Origin: Streptomyces lavendulae subsp. lavendulae
GTDB lineage: Bacteria; Actinomycetota; Actinomycetes; Streptomycetales; Streptomycetaceae
Length of the DNA: 64,000 nucleotides
Assembly: GCF_002803845.1 (NCBI RefSeq)
Contig: NZ_CP024985.1
Coordinates: 372,001 to 436,000 of the forward strand
Direction of reading: 5' to 3'
Position numbers and translations under genes: made by a program. Position 1 is the first letter of the stretch. Every line of letters begins with the position of its first letter. The notes below the pieces were generated by a model. The model did no database searches, had not been told where the DNA came from, and saw only the letters and a list, made by a program, of their open reading frames with translations. Positions 24,996-33,326 of this stretch are shown one piece after another.

Positions 24996-25240
24996 CGACG
25001 GTGACTGCGTGATGTCGGTGATGTGCGCCCGGCAGAACCCGCTGCCGATGGGGTGAGGGTGCAGACGGGGTCGGCGGGGGTGCAGGATGGCGTCGTACCC
25101 ATTCAGCCGCGTGAACAGGATGTTCCCTATGTGGCACCGCAGGGAGCGCACGTGATTGCTGACGCCACTGTGGGCCCACACACCGTGCGTGCCAGAGTGA
25201 CCTTCCTTCCGGCTCTGCCGGGGGGAGGGCCACGCCTGCA

Positions 25241-25537
25241 ATGAGCGGGATTCGGCCGGTTCTTCGGCTCGGCGAAGTCCTGACCTCGTGCGTCGTCCGG
25301 TCGGCAGAGGGCATCGAGTCCTTCCAGCCGGAACGCGCATACGACGTCGACATCGAGATCGTCTTCTGGCAGGAGTACGGGAACCTGTTCAGTCCGGAGG
25401 CTCCCGTGAGGTTGTACGACGGCTCACGACTGATCGCTACCTGCGAGTACCTTCCCCTGCTGAAGACTGACGTCGCAGCCGGCGGTGCTTCACCGAACCG
25501 CAGCCCCGTTTCGGCGAAGCAGCCATCGATCACCTGA
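25241..25537 (+). CDS. Hypothetical protein, 98 aa, beta-rich
   Basis: An ATG at 25241 opens SGIRPVLRLGEVLTSCVV, then YDVDIEIVFWQEYGNLF and APVRLYDGSRLIATCEYL. Alternating hydrophobic strands suggest a small beta-barrel, possibly like an elongation-factor domain 2/3 module, though that is only a resemblance. No signal peptide. The ribosome site is weak. The last ~20 residues have a shadow-like composition, so the true end may have changed. Confidence 0.55.
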   Translation: MSGIRPVLRLGEVLTSCVVRSAEGIESFQPERAYDVDIEIVFWQEYGNLFSPEAPVRLYDGSRLIATCEYLPLLKTDVAAGGASPNRSPVSAKQPSIT

Positions 25538-25774
25538 GGCCTGCCCGGCGGCGAGGTCGCCCAGGTCGCGCCTCACCAGTGACCAGATGCCCTCGGTCGG
25601 GTCGCGGGCGGTGCCGTACAGGCAGGCCCGGTGGCCGGCACCGGCCCCGGTCGGCGTGCCGCGCGCGTCGGAGCCCCGTCCCTCGGGGTTTGTGCCGGGT
25701 GTCCGCGGGCACGCGTCAACCGGATGCGGGCTGCAGGAAGACCCGTTCCACGAAACGTGTGAGGAGCAGCCGCC
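25538..25774. other. Short intergenic region
   Basis: No gene recognised; ends with the GAGGAG ribosome site of the next small gene. Confidence 0.4.
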
Positions 25775-25951
25775 ATGAAGGGTATGGAACACAAGCGCCA
25801 AACGCCCGGCATCGGGCGCGAGGAACAGGTGCAGGAGCACCCCGGCCCGGACCCGGTACATCCCGAGGCCAGCAAGCCGGTGCGGGGCAAGACGCCCGAG
25901 GACCTGCGGCGGCGGCAGGAGCGGGCTGTGACCCCTGAGGACGGCGACTGA
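25775..25951 (+). CDS. Small hydrophilic protein, 58 aa
   Basis: ATG at 25775, 8 bp after GAGGAG. The product is charged and probably disordered (MEHKRQTPGIGREEQVQEHP, then PEDLRRRQERAVTPEDGD). Short charged proteins of this kind accompany stress clusters in Streptomyces. No motif identified; the good ribosome site is the main evidence. Confidence 0.55.
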   Translation: MKGMEHKRQTPGIGREEQVQEHPGPDPVHPEASKPVRGKTPEDLRRRQERAVTPEDGD

Positions 25952-26002
25952 GGACGACGACGCGCATTGACGCCGGCGTCCCCGCACCGCCCGGCCCGTT
26001 GC

Positions 26003-26191
26003 CTACATGGGGTCCATGGTGCCGCTGCCCCGGCCGTTCTGCTGCTCGCTCTTCTCACGGATGCGCAGGGCCTTGTCCCTCAGCCGCTGCCGCTCCGCGG
26101 GATCCGTCGCCCGCTGGGCCGCCTGCTCAAGCTCCTGGGCCTTGTCGCGCATCTCCCGGGCTCGTTCGCTCGGCCCGCTGTCGTTGCTCAT
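26003..26191 (-). CDS. DUF6381-like small protein, 62 aa
   Basis: The sequence ERAREMRDKAQELEQAAQRA, DPAERQRLRDKALRIREKSE and GSGTMDPM is the characteristic charged helical hairpin of the small streptomycete family DUF6381. Predicted as a soluble helical protein; function unknown. The ATG at 26191 follows GAGGACGAG. Its gene converges with the preceding small gene. Confidence 0.75.
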   Translation of the reverse strand: MSNDSGPSERAREMRDKAQELEQAAQRATDPAERQRLRDKALRIREKSEQQNGRGSGTMDPM

Positions 26192-26279
26192 GGCTCGTCC
26201 TCGGGTAGGGGAGGTGTGGTCCCAAGCCAAACAGGACCGGGCCCCGCCCGCCACCGTAGCCCGGCCGAACAGGGAAGTT

Positions 26280-27116
26280 TCAACCATCCCGGTCCGCGGC
26301 GCTCCTCTGGAGCAGCAGCTCATCGTGGAGCAGCCTGCCGACGAGCGCGCCCCCGAACACGACCACGCCGATGCCGACGAGCCAGGACTGGACGACGAGG
26401 ACCGCGCCGAAGGGACCGTAGGTGACGGCGCTGGACGCGATCAGCGGTGAGAAGACAAGGCGGGAGAAGATCCGCAGGCCCAGCAGGCCGAGCACCGTGG
26501 CCACTGCGCCGGGCAGCAGGGCCGTCCACGGAATCCGGCCGGCCAGCAGCAGGCGCTGGGACCACCAGAAGAACAGGGTGCCGATCGCGACCGTGACGAA
26601 CCCGCGGACGGGGGAATCACGCCAGGGCGAGGAGACCGCCGACAGGTAGAGCACTCCGATCAGGACGCCGAGCCACAGTGCGTGCCGCCACCTGGCCCAC
26701 CAGCCTGACGGAGGCAGGTCCCAGATGCTCTCGTAGCCGCTCTGCAGAACGGTGCCGAAGGACAGGCCGAACACGGCCAGCAGCGCCAGGCCGAACGCCG
26801 TCGTTGTCCGCCAGGCCTGGCCGGGCAGGGCGAAGAGCCCCTCGATCTCCAGCCGGGCGGGCGCCGACACACCGAGCCAGTCCCCGAGCCACTGCGCGAA
26901 GCCCTGCCCGTTGGCGGTGTCCGCCGCCGAGACGACGATCAGCAGCGGCACCAGCGTCAGGAACCCGAGGGCGGCGAACCCGAGCGAGCGCTGCCACAGC
27001 GCCAGTTCCCGCACACGCACCCAGCGACGCCCCGCCCGGGTACGGCGGACCACGCTGCGTACCCGCCCAAGGGGCGCCAGCCACCGGGGACCCCCATGGC
27101 CGCTCGGGCTGCTCAT
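26280..27116 (-). CDS. YihY/BrkB-like integral membrane protein
   Basis: 278 residues with about six hydrophobic segments: SLGFAALGFLTLVPLLIVV, TAFGLALLAVFGLSFG, LWLGVLIGVLYLSAV, FVTVAIGTLFFWWSQRLLLA, LLPGAVATVLGLLGLRIF and VLVVQSWLVGIGVVVFGGALVG. The ALGFLTLVPLLIVV block after a basic N-terminus and SAVTYGPFGAV near the end are typical of the YihY/UPF0761 family. Long labelled ribonuclease BN, the family has no proven activity. The ATG is chosen at 27116; in-frame GTG codons occur upstream. Confidence 0.8.
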   Translation of the reverse strand: MSSPSGHGGPRWLAPLGRVRSVVRRTRAGRRWVRVRELALWQRSLGFAALGFLTLVPLLIVVSAADTANGQGFAQWLGDWLGVSAPARLEIEGLFALPGQAWRTTTAFGLALLAVFGLSFGTVLQSGYESIWDLPPSGWWARWRHALWLGVLIGVLYLSAVSSPWRDSPVRGFVTVAIGTLFFWWSQRLLLAGRIPWTALLPGAVATVLGLLGLRIFSRLVFSPLIASSAVTYGPFGAVLVVQSWLVGIGVVVFGGALVGRLLHDELLLQRSAADRDG

Positions 27117-27363
27117 GCCTGGCGACTGTCCCGGACCAGCCTTCCCAAACCCTGCGGACCCCGTGCGCCCGACCCGCACGCCGCCCGGGGCCCGGTCCGC
27201 ACCGGGCTGATCGGCAGCCCCACCCCGGTGGTACCGAGCGGCCCGGAGGCGCTTCTCCTACGAGGAGGGCCATGTGGTGCGGGAGCACGTCCTGCCCGGG
27301 CCACCCCGCAGCCCCCGGCATGACACCACGTGTGCGGACGGCAGCACAGGGCACCCGCGGTTC

Positions 27364-27558
27364 ATGACCGTACCCAAGACAAGCGTTCTCGTACTGGACT
27401 GCGCGGATCCCCCATCATCGGCCCGCTTCTACGCCACTCTGCTGGGCGCCGAGATCGGGCCGGCCGAGGGCGACGCCGACCTCCTTCTCCTCGCCGGCCC
27501 CTCGGGCATCGTCCTCGGGAGCCGCCGGTATCCGGATCGGGTGCCGCCCAGCTGGCCG
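27364..27558 (+). pseudogene. Truncated VOC family gene
   Basis: ATG 27364 starts TSVLVLDCADPPSSARFYAT, LLGAEIGPAEGDADLLLLAG and IVLGSRRYPDRVPPSWP, the first beta-alpha-beta module of a glyoxalase-like protein. Similarity stops at Pro65 where the sequence enters a terminator-like inverted repeat. About half of the protein is missing. Confidence 0.7.
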
Positions 27559-27560
27559 AT

Positions 27561-27602
27561 GGCCGCACTCCGTTCCGGGGGGACGGAAAACGGAGTGCGG
27601 CC
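27561..27602. terminator. 14-bp inverted repeat at the truncated VOC gene
   Basis: GGCCGCACTCCGTT and AACGGAGTGCGGCC flank 14 nt. It now sits where the VOC gene breaks off and may have been brought in with the junction. Confidence 0.65.
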
Positions 27603-27740
27603 ACCGCTCTCGGGTGATGCCACACCGCTCAAAGGGGCAACACACCGACCCCCCGCGTGTGTCCCCTCCCAGCGGATTCAAACGCACAAGGCCTATAGGG
27701 ATCTGATCCTGAAGGGCCGGAAGGAGCACGCCCAGGCGGA

Positions 27741-28100
27741 TCAGGGCTCGATGATCAGGCGCTCGATCAGGTCGTCGCGGAGGCTGAACCGATAGCGCAG
27801 GTCGACACTGCCTCCGGGGAAGTTGCCTTCGAGGTGATGTGTGACGACGTAGTGGGTCGGATCGGTCTGCTGCGCATCGGTGAGTTCGATGGTGAAGGTG
27901 AATTCGGTGGCCGAGCGCTTCAGCCACTGTTCGATGGCAGTGGCGCCCTGATACGTATTGCCGTCGTCGGTCACCGTGGCATCGCCGGTGAAGGCGGTGA
28001 CTGCGGTCGCGGTGTCACGGTCTCGGTGGGCCCGCAGGTAGCGGGTGATCGTCTGGGGCAAGTCGCTCGGGGCGATGGTGTGGGGCGGATGCATCGACAT
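27741..28100 (-). CDS. NTF2-like (SnoaL-type) domain protein
   Basis: 119 residues forming one NTF2-like cone: helix ITRYLRAHRDRDTATAVTAF, strand DATVTDDGNTYQGATAIEQWL, strands TEFTFTIELTD and HYVVTHHLEGNFPGGSVDLRYRFSL. These domains act as small enzymes or ligand-binding proteins. Downstream of an SDR gene on the same strand with only 24 bp between them, so they are probably an operon under the HxlR regulator. AGGAGGA lies just before the ATG. Confidence 0.85.
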   Translation of the reverse strand: MSMHPPHTIAPSDLPQTITRYLRAHRDRDTATAVTAFTGDATVTDDGNTYQGATAIEQWLKRSATEFTFTIELTDAQQTDPTHYVVTHHLEGNFPGGSVDLRYRFSLRDDLIERLIIEP

Positions 28101-28124
28101 GACCGTCCTCCTGACTGCGGGGGC

Positions 28125-28910
28125 TCAGATGGTGGGGGTGGTCCCGCCGTCGATGACGTGTTCGGCGCCGACGATGGCCGAGGCGCGGTCGGAGACGAGG
28201 AACGCGACGAGTTCGGCGACTTCCTCCGGCCGGTTGGGGCGGCCGAGGGGAATACCGCCGAGCGAGTCCATGAGCCGGGCCAGAGCGGCTTCCCGGGTGA
28301 CTCCGGCTGCCTGGGCGATCCTGGCGACCAGGTCGTCGGCGGCGGTGGTCTGGATGAAGCCCGGCGAGACGGTGTTGACGCGCACTCCGTACGGAGCGAC
28401 CTCATTGGCCAGGCCCTTGCTGTAGGTGGTCAGCGCCGCTTTGGCCGCCGCGTAGGCCAGCGTTCCGTTCCACAGCGGCATGCGGCGCTGGATCGAGGTG
28501 ACGTGCAGGATCACGCCTCTTCCGCTCGTGATCATGCCGGGCAGGAGGCCGCGGTCCAGCCTGACCGCGGCCAGCAGGTTCACGTTGAGTTCCTTGGCCC
28601 AGTCCTCCTCGCCGAGCGCCGCGAATCCACCGGCCGGTGCCTCGGAGCCGCCGAGGGTGTGGACCATGACGTCGACACCTCCCAGGCGTGCCTCCACTTC
28701 CGCGATCGCCCGGTCGGTGCCATCGGCGTTCGACAGGTCGGCGGCGATGAAGGTCTCTTCCTCGACCTCCTCGGGGCGGCTACGGCCGGTGACGAGCACG
28801 GCGGCGCCGGCTGCGGCGAGCCGTCGGGCGATGGCGGCTCCGGTGCCCTTGGTGCCGCCGGTGACCAGGGCACGGCGGCCTTCGAGCGATTCGCTGACGG
28901 GGCTGGTCAT
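28125..28910 (-). CDS. SDR family oxidoreductase
   Basis: 261 residues, classical short-chain dehydrogenase/reductase. Cofactor motif TGGTKGTG (17-24), Asn111 in NVNLL, catalytic Ser139, Tyr153 and Lys157 (HVTSI ... [10 protein letters not shown]), and the C-terminal [10 protein letters not shown]. Arg residues after strand 2 (TGRSRPEE) suggest NADPH. Followed by the NTF2-like gene and divergent from an HxlR regulator across a palindromic operator, so induction by a substrate-like or redox signal is probable. The substrate is unknown. Confidence 0.9.
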   Translation of the reverse strand: MTSPVSESLEGRRALVTGGTKGTGAAIARRLAAAGAAVLVTGRSRPEEVEEETFIAADLSNADGTDRAIAEVEARLGGVDVMVHTLGGSEAPAGGFAALGEEDWAKELNVNLLAAVRLDRGLLPGMITSGRGVILHVTSIQRRMPLWNGTLAYAAAKAALTTYSKGLANEVAPYGVRVNTVSPGFIQTTAADDLVARIAQAAGVTREAALARLMDSLGGIPLGRPNRPEEVAELVAFLVSDRASAIVGAEHVIDGGTTPTI

Positions 28911-28954
28911 GGCGCCCTCCGATCCCTCGTGCGCGTGCGACGGCGTGGCATTCG

Positions 28955-28999
28955 GTTACTGCTAAAATAGAAGCCGCCAACTTCGACTTTAGCAGTAAC
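28955..28999. promoter_or_regulatory. 45-bp hyphenated palindrome, HxlR operator
   Basis: Perfect 12-bp arms GTTACTGCTAAA (28955-28966) and TTTAGCAGTAAC (28988-28999) with inner partial symmetry (GAAG/CTTC). It fills the centre of the 96-bp divergent SDR/HxlR gap; the right arm ends 7 bp before the HxlR start codon. Confidence 0.85.
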
Positions 29000-29006
29000 T
29001 GAGGGG

Positions 29007-29534
29007 ATGGTCATCGTGGCGAGCCGCATCAGGCTGGAGGACCGCGAGTGCCCGCTGTCCACGACGGTGGAGCACGTCGGTGAGTGGTGGACGCTGCTGA
29101 TCCTCCACGACGCCTTCGACGGCTACACCCGCTTCGATCAGTTCCAGGAAAACCTGGGCATCTCGTCGAGCATGCTCACGACCCGCCTGAAAACCCTCGT
29201 GACGGACGGGTTGCTGGAGCGTCGGCCCTACCGGACCAACCCGGTCCGCCACGAGTACGTACTCACCGATCTCGGGCGCTCCCTGCGCCCGGTGATCGTC
29301 GCCCTGGCCGCTTGGGGCAATTCCCGGCTGGAGCCGCACGAACGCAGCATGATCCTCGTCGACGCGGAAAGCGGCGTTGAGGTCGAGCCCGTGGTGGTCG
29401 ACGCCGGGACCGGCCGCCGGCTCGACGACAGCCGCGCCTACGTCTTCGCAGCAGGCCCTGCGGCCGGCGACGCCATGCGCGGCCGCTACGCCCACCGGCG
29501 ACCACTGCCAGTGGCCCCGACGGAGGGTGCGTAA
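29007..29534 (+). CDS. HxlR family winged-helix regulator
   Basis: 175 residues. The HxlR domain spans ~12-105: CPLSTTVEHVGEWWTLLILHD with the conserved Cys, FDQFQENLGISSSMLTTRLKTL as the recognition helix, and the wing ERRPYRTNPVRHEYVLT. A C-terminal extension of ~65 residues (VEPVVVDAGTGRRLDDSRAYVFAAGP) is common in streptomycete members. The Cys near the start of helix 1 can serve redox or electrophile sensing in this family. Divergent from the SDR/NTF2 pair and presumably their repressor. Confidence 0.9.
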   Translation: MVIVASRIRLEDRECPLSTTVEHVGEWWTLLILHDAFDGYTRFDQFQENLGISSSMLTTRLKTLVTDGLLERRPYRTNPVRHEYVLTDLGRSLRPVIVALAAWGNSRLEPHERSMILVDAESGVEVEPVVVDAGTGRRLDDSRAYVFAAGPAAGDAMRGRYAHRRPLPVAPTEGA

Positions 29535-29585
29535 GCGGGCCACCACGAAGGGCCGGTCGCCGCACCCCGCGCCATCGGACGGCTG

Positions 29586-29942
29586 CTACGGCCTGAGGAC
29601 GCTCTTGCCGTGGGTGTGGCGGCGTTCGAGCTCGGTGTAGGCCTCGCGGACTTGCGCGAGCGGGCTCCGATCGGTCTCGACGCCGAGGGCGAGGGCGGGC
29701 TCGACGTACCCGTCGCCGAAGGTGTCGACGAAGGCGTCCACGCCGCTGGGCGCGGCGGCCCCGATGCGGTCCGCGACACCCGGTCGCCGACCTCCTCGAT
29801 GACCCCGGCGGGGTCGCTGCCCTGCCCGGACGGGAACGTCGACGGGAACAGCTCCGCCAACGCCCCGGTGAGGATGACCGCCTCGCTGGGGTTGATGCCT
29901 GCTGCTTTCACCCGTTCGAGGACCTGCCCGTGCGGTGACGGC
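29586..29942 (-). pseudogene. Zinc-type alcohol dehydrogenase / quinone oxidoreductase with internal deletions
   Basis: The 5' part reads RVKAAGINPSEAV and FPSGQGSDPAGVIEEVGDRV, the GroES-like start of a quinone oxidoreductase. Homology then jumps, in another frame, to GVDAFVDTFGDGYVEPALALGV and directly to LAQVREAYTELERRHTHGK, the C-terminus. Both the nucleotide-binding core and a ~60-residue segment before the last helix are absent. Two separate deletions plus loss of the start make it a dead gene. Confidence 0.8.
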
Positions 29943-29962
29943 GAACCCGGGTCGGCCGGACA

Positions 29963-30922
29963 TCAAGCCCCTCCCGACGGAGCCGAGTTGAACGTCGCGC
30001 GGTACACGCGGGGCGATACTCCGACGTGGGCTTTGAACAGGGTCCGGAAATTGGCCGGCGTGCCCAGGCCGCAGCGTCGCGCGACCGCCTCCACGGTCAG
30101 GTCGCTCGATTCCAGGAGCTCCCGTCCGAGGCCCAGCCTTGCGTCAAGCAGCCAACGCATGGGCGGGCGGCCGGTGTCGGCGTGGAATCGGCGGATGAGG
30201 GTGCGACGGGACATCCCGGCCCGGCGCGCCAACTGGTCGACCGTGAGCGGCTGGTGCAGGTTGTGCAGGGCCCACTCGTACACCGGCGCCGGTCTGCCGT
30301 CCGGGTCGGGGGACACCGGCAGGTCCATGAACTGGGCCTGACCGCCCGCGCGGTGGGACGCGGTGACCATCAGACGTGCTCGCTGGTTCGCCAGTCGGCT
30401 GCCGTGATCGCGGCGGATGAGGTGCAGGCACAGGTCGAGGCCGGCGGTGACGCCGCCGGAGGTCAGTACGTGGCCTTCGTCGATGTACAGGGCCTCCGGC
30501 TGCACCGTCACCTGTGGGTACTGCTTCGCCAGTGCTGCTGCGTACTGCCAGTGCGTCGTGGCCCGTCGGCCGTCGAGCAGGCCGGCGGCGGCGAGGGCGA
30601 ACGCGCCCAGGCAGACGGACACCATGCGACTGCCCTGAGCCGCCGCCTCCGCGAGCGCTGCACCGACCTCGGCGGAGGGCCTGTCGGGCTCCAGGTACCC
30701 CGGGACGATCACGGTGTCCGCGGTGGCCAGGGCTTCCAGGCCGGCGGCGACCGACAACACGGGGCCACCGTGCATCGTGACGGGTCCGGGGCGTTCCGCA
30801 CACACCGTCAGCGCGTAGGGCCCGTCCGGCCAGCTCCCGAAGACCTGCACGGGGATCCCGATGTCGAGTGCGAGGACGTTATCGAGAGCCACCACGACCA
30901 CCTGGTGCTTTCCGCCTGGCAT
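29963..30922 (-). CDS. AraC family regulator with GATase1-like (DJ-1/PfpI) sensor domain
   Basis: 319 residues. Residues 5-165 form a class-I glutamine-amidotransferase-like domain (VVVVALDNVLALDIGIPVQV, TVIVPGY, VSVCLGAFALAAAGLLDGRR with Cys at the nucleophile elbow, TSGGVTAGLDLCLHLI). Residues 215-312 are the double-HTH AraC domain (LHQPLTVDQLARRAGMSRRT, VEAVARRCGLGTPANFRTLF). Such FtrA-type regulators usually activate. The ATG at 30922 is 5 bp after GGGAGGT. The divergent HD-NTF2 gene 155 bp away is the obvious target. Confidence 0.9.
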   Translation of the reverse strand: MPGGKHQVVVVALDNVLALDIGIPVQVFGSWPDGPYALTVCAERPGPVTMHGGPVLSVAAGLEALATADTVIVPGYLEPDRPSAEVGAALAEAAAQGSRMVSVCLGAFALAAAGLLDGRRATTHWQYAAALAKQYPQVTVQPEALYIDEGHVLTSGGVTAGLDLCLHLIRRDHGSRLANQRARLMVTASHRAGGQAQFMDLPVSPDPDGRPAPVYEWALHNLHQPLTVDQLARRAGMSRRTLIRRFHADTGRPPMRWLLDARLGLGRELLESSDLTVEAVARRCGLGTPANFRTLFKAHVGVSPRVYRATFNSAPSGGA

Positions 30923-31076
30923 TCCCACCTCCCACACCCATTCCGATGGCACGATTCTATCGCTGGATGGCATCCGTGCCACTGACTCCTTCGCCCGGAT
31001 CGCACCTAGGTTCACCTCATGACGGATGGGGCGCACGCCCCGCTTCGGTCGCACGGTCCAAACGAAAGGGCACACC

Positions 31077-32174
31077 ATGTCCACCGACGCCCACCTGCCC
31101 GTCTTCGAGCAGCTCCGCCTCCCCGACACGGGCCTCGCCCGGGACGCGTACGCGTACGTGGCCGGGGCCACGGCGGACTTCGTCTTCCATCACAGCGTGC
31201 GCAGCTACGTCTTCGCCCGGGCCCATGCCCAGAACCAGGGCTTGAACGCCGGTACCGACTACGACGACGAGCTGCTGTTCCTCAGCTGCGTCCTGCACGA
31301 CATCGGGGTGAGCGAGGAGGGCAACGGCGACCAGCGGTTCGAAGTCGACGGCGCCGACACCGCTGCAGCCTTCCTCCGCGAACGCGGCGTCGAGGAACGG
31401 CGCATCGCCATCGCCTGGGACGCGATCGCCCTGCACACCTCGGAGGGCATCGCCGGGCGGAAGGGCACGGAGGTGGCACTGGCGCATGCCGGCATCGGCA
31501 CCGACATCCTCGGATTCCGGCGCGAGGACCTTCCGCCCGGCCTCGCCGACGAAGTGCACGCCCTGCTCCCCCGTATGGACCTGGCCTACGCGCTCAGCGA
31601 CGCCATCGTCACCCAGGCCAAGGCCAAGCCCCACAAGGCATCCCCGATGAGCTTCCCGGGCGCCCTGCTCCGCCGTCATCTGCCGTACGGCGCCCAACCC
31701 GACTGGTACGACCTGATCGCCGCGGCAGGCTGGGGCGACAAGCCCGTGGGCACCGCGGCCCGGCACCGCGCCGAGACGCCCGAGCAGGTGGGAGCCATGT
31801 TCATGGAGTACCTGGAGGCGGGTGACATCGAGGGCCTGGTGTCCCTGTACGAGCCGAACGCCCACTTCGTCCCCACCCCCGGAACCCACCTCGTGGGCAC
31901 CGTGCCCATCCGGAAGGGCCTGCAAGAGCTGATCGACACGGGCGCCCGCCGCAAGCTCGAACTGCGAGACATCCGGCAGGTGGACGACATCGCCCTGGTA
32001 TCGAACACCGCCACCCTCACCGGCGTCGGCCCCGAGCCGGTCATCTCCACCACCACGGAGGTCCTCCGACGCCAGCCGCACGGCGGCTGGGCCCACGTGG
32101 TGGACGACCCCTTCTTCGGGCACCACCGTCCGGGTGGTGATGTCGCGTCAGCCCAGGGTGCGGTCGATGGGTGA
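31077..32174 (+). CDS. HD-domain phosphohydrolase-like protein fused to an NTF2-like domain
   Basis: 365 residues. The N-terminal HD domain (about 30-215) has HHSVRSYVFA (His38/39), the CVLHDIG signature (His74-Asp75), IALHTSEG (His120) and a distal MDLAYALSDAI, matching HD hydrolases of the cyanamide-hydratase-like branch. From residue ~232 a SnoaL/NTF2-like domain follows (FMEYLEAGDIEGLVSLYEPNA ... VRRQPHGGWAHVVDDPFF). The fusion suggests the C-terminal cone gives substrate or dimer specificity. AAAGGG precedes the ATG. Divergent from the AraC-type regulator. Reaction unknown. Confidence 0.8.
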   Translation: MSTDAHLPVFEQLRLPDTGLARDAYAYVAGATADFVFHHSVRSYVFARAHAQNQGLNAGTDYDDELLFLSCVLHDIGVSEEGNGDQRFEVDGADTAAAFLRERGVEERRIAIAWDAIALHTSEGIAGRKGTEVALAHAGIGTDILGFRREDLPPGLADEVHALLPRMDLAYALSDAIVTQAKAKPHKASPMSFPGALLRRHLPYGAQPDWYDLIAAAGWGDKPVGTAARHRAETPEQVGAMFMEYLEAGDIEGLVSLYEPNAHFVPTPGTHLVGTVPIRKGLQELIDTGARRKLELRDIRQVDDIALVSNTATLTGVGPEPVISTTTEVLRRQPHGGWAHVVDDPFFGHHRPGGDVASAQGAVDG

Positions 32175-32442
32175 AGGCCTGGGGACGTTGCCGTGGTGCC
32201 GTGCGGGAGCGGAGACCTGTCTGCTTCGAGGAGGAAGCCGGCCGGGGCCTGAGGCCGCGCCGAACGAACCTCATGGCGGCTCTGATCTGCGTCAAGGCCG
32301 GTCACCGGCTCCGGCTGATCCACCGCATCCACCTCGACCGAGGTCGAGCCTCCCGTCGGCGCCGAGATGACGGTCGCTCGCCGCCGTGCGGAACGTCCCG
32401 AGCGGCGGCCAGGTCATGCCGGTCGATCAGGAACTCACCGCC
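32175..32442. other. Short gene-free interval
   Basis: Converging ends of the HD-NTF2 gene and the F420-reductase-like gene; no feature recognised. Confidence 0.4.
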
Positions 32443-33099
32443 TCAGTGGCCGGCGTCGTGCACAGCAGCGGTCGCCTGGGCGAGGTCGGCGACCTCGCCG
32501 CCGGAGCCGTACTGATCCAGGTCACCGCCGGGCGACTCGATGCGTCCGGCGTCGGCCAGGCCGCCGGCCTTCACGGGGTCGAACCCGGCCGTGCGGATCA
32601 GCCGCTCGGCCGCCGCCGCGGCGCCCCCGTCGTCCGTGGCGTAGAACAGCGCCGCCCGTCGCGGCGTACGGTTCGCGCTCGCTGCGAGCACCTCCGCGGC
32701 GAGGGTGCCGAACGCCTTGACGTAGTGGGCGTTCTCGGGCAGCAGGGCGGCGGCCACCGACCCGGCCGACTCTCCTTCGGGCAGCGAACGCATCATCTGG
32801 CCCTTTTCGTCGAAGGCGATCGGGTTCGACGGGTCGATCACGACCTTGTGCTCCAGCAGGGGCGCGACCTGCGGGATCAGCACTCTCATGGTGTCCAGCC
32901 AGACGGCGAACACGACCGCGTCCGCATCGGTGATCGCGTCCTGCACGGTGGCGGCGCGGGCGAGCGGACCGAGCTCGTCCGCGATCTCCGCAGCGCGCGC
33001 GGGGCCCTTTCCCGCCAGGACGACGCTCTCGCCCCCGGCCACCAGGTTCCGGGCGAGCGCGGCTCCGATGTTGCCGACGCCTACGATGGCGGTGGTCAT
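32443..33099 (-). CDS. NADP/F420-dependent oxidoreductase-like protein, copy A
   Basis: 218 residues. An N-terminal Rossmann fold, TTAIVGVGNIGAALARNL with GxGxxG, then ADAVVFAVWLD, VVIDPSNPIAF, YVKAFGTLAAEVLA and GLADAGRIES, the pattern of F420-dependent NADP reductase-like proteins (COG2085). Reduction of F420 by NADPH is known only for some members, so the reaction here is inferred. A decayed close copy lies at 56439-56765. A dyad 52-66 bp upstream may be its operator. The C-terminal tail DLAQATAAVHDAGH is intact. Confidence 0.85.
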   Translation of the reverse strand: MTTAIVGVGNIGAALARNLVAGGESVVLAGKGPARAAEIADELGPLARAATVQDAITDADAVVFAVWLDTMRVLIPQVAPLLEHKVVIDPSNPIAFDEKGQMMRSLPEGESAGSVAAALLPENAHYVKAFGTLAAEVLAASANRTPRRAALFYATDDGGAAAAAERLIRTAGFDPVKAGGLADAGRIESPGGDLDQYGSGGEVADLAQATAAVHDAGH

Positions 33100-33150
33100 C
33101 TCCGGCCGTCCTCTCCATTGACGTGGAATCGGTTCACGCTAGACGTTCGG

Positions 33151-33165
33151 GACATCGCGGATGTC
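33151..33165. promoter_or_regulatory. Dyad upstream of the F420-reductase-like gene
   Basis: GACATC-GCG-GATGTC is a perfect 6-3-6 dyad; a further GATGTCGC half-site occurs 13 bp away. Position fits an operator for the leftward gene. Confidence 0.5.
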
Positions 33166-33326
33166 GCACGCGTCCGGGATGTCGCCCGACAGCAGCCCGA
33201 ATGCCTGATGGCCCCGGTCGACCGGCGAGGTCGGCGGCCCATCCGGCAACCTGGATGCCGGGTTCGCTTCCTACGTGATCCACGTACGGGAGTCCCCCGG
33301 CGGGGTTCGCGCCCCGCCCGTCCCCG

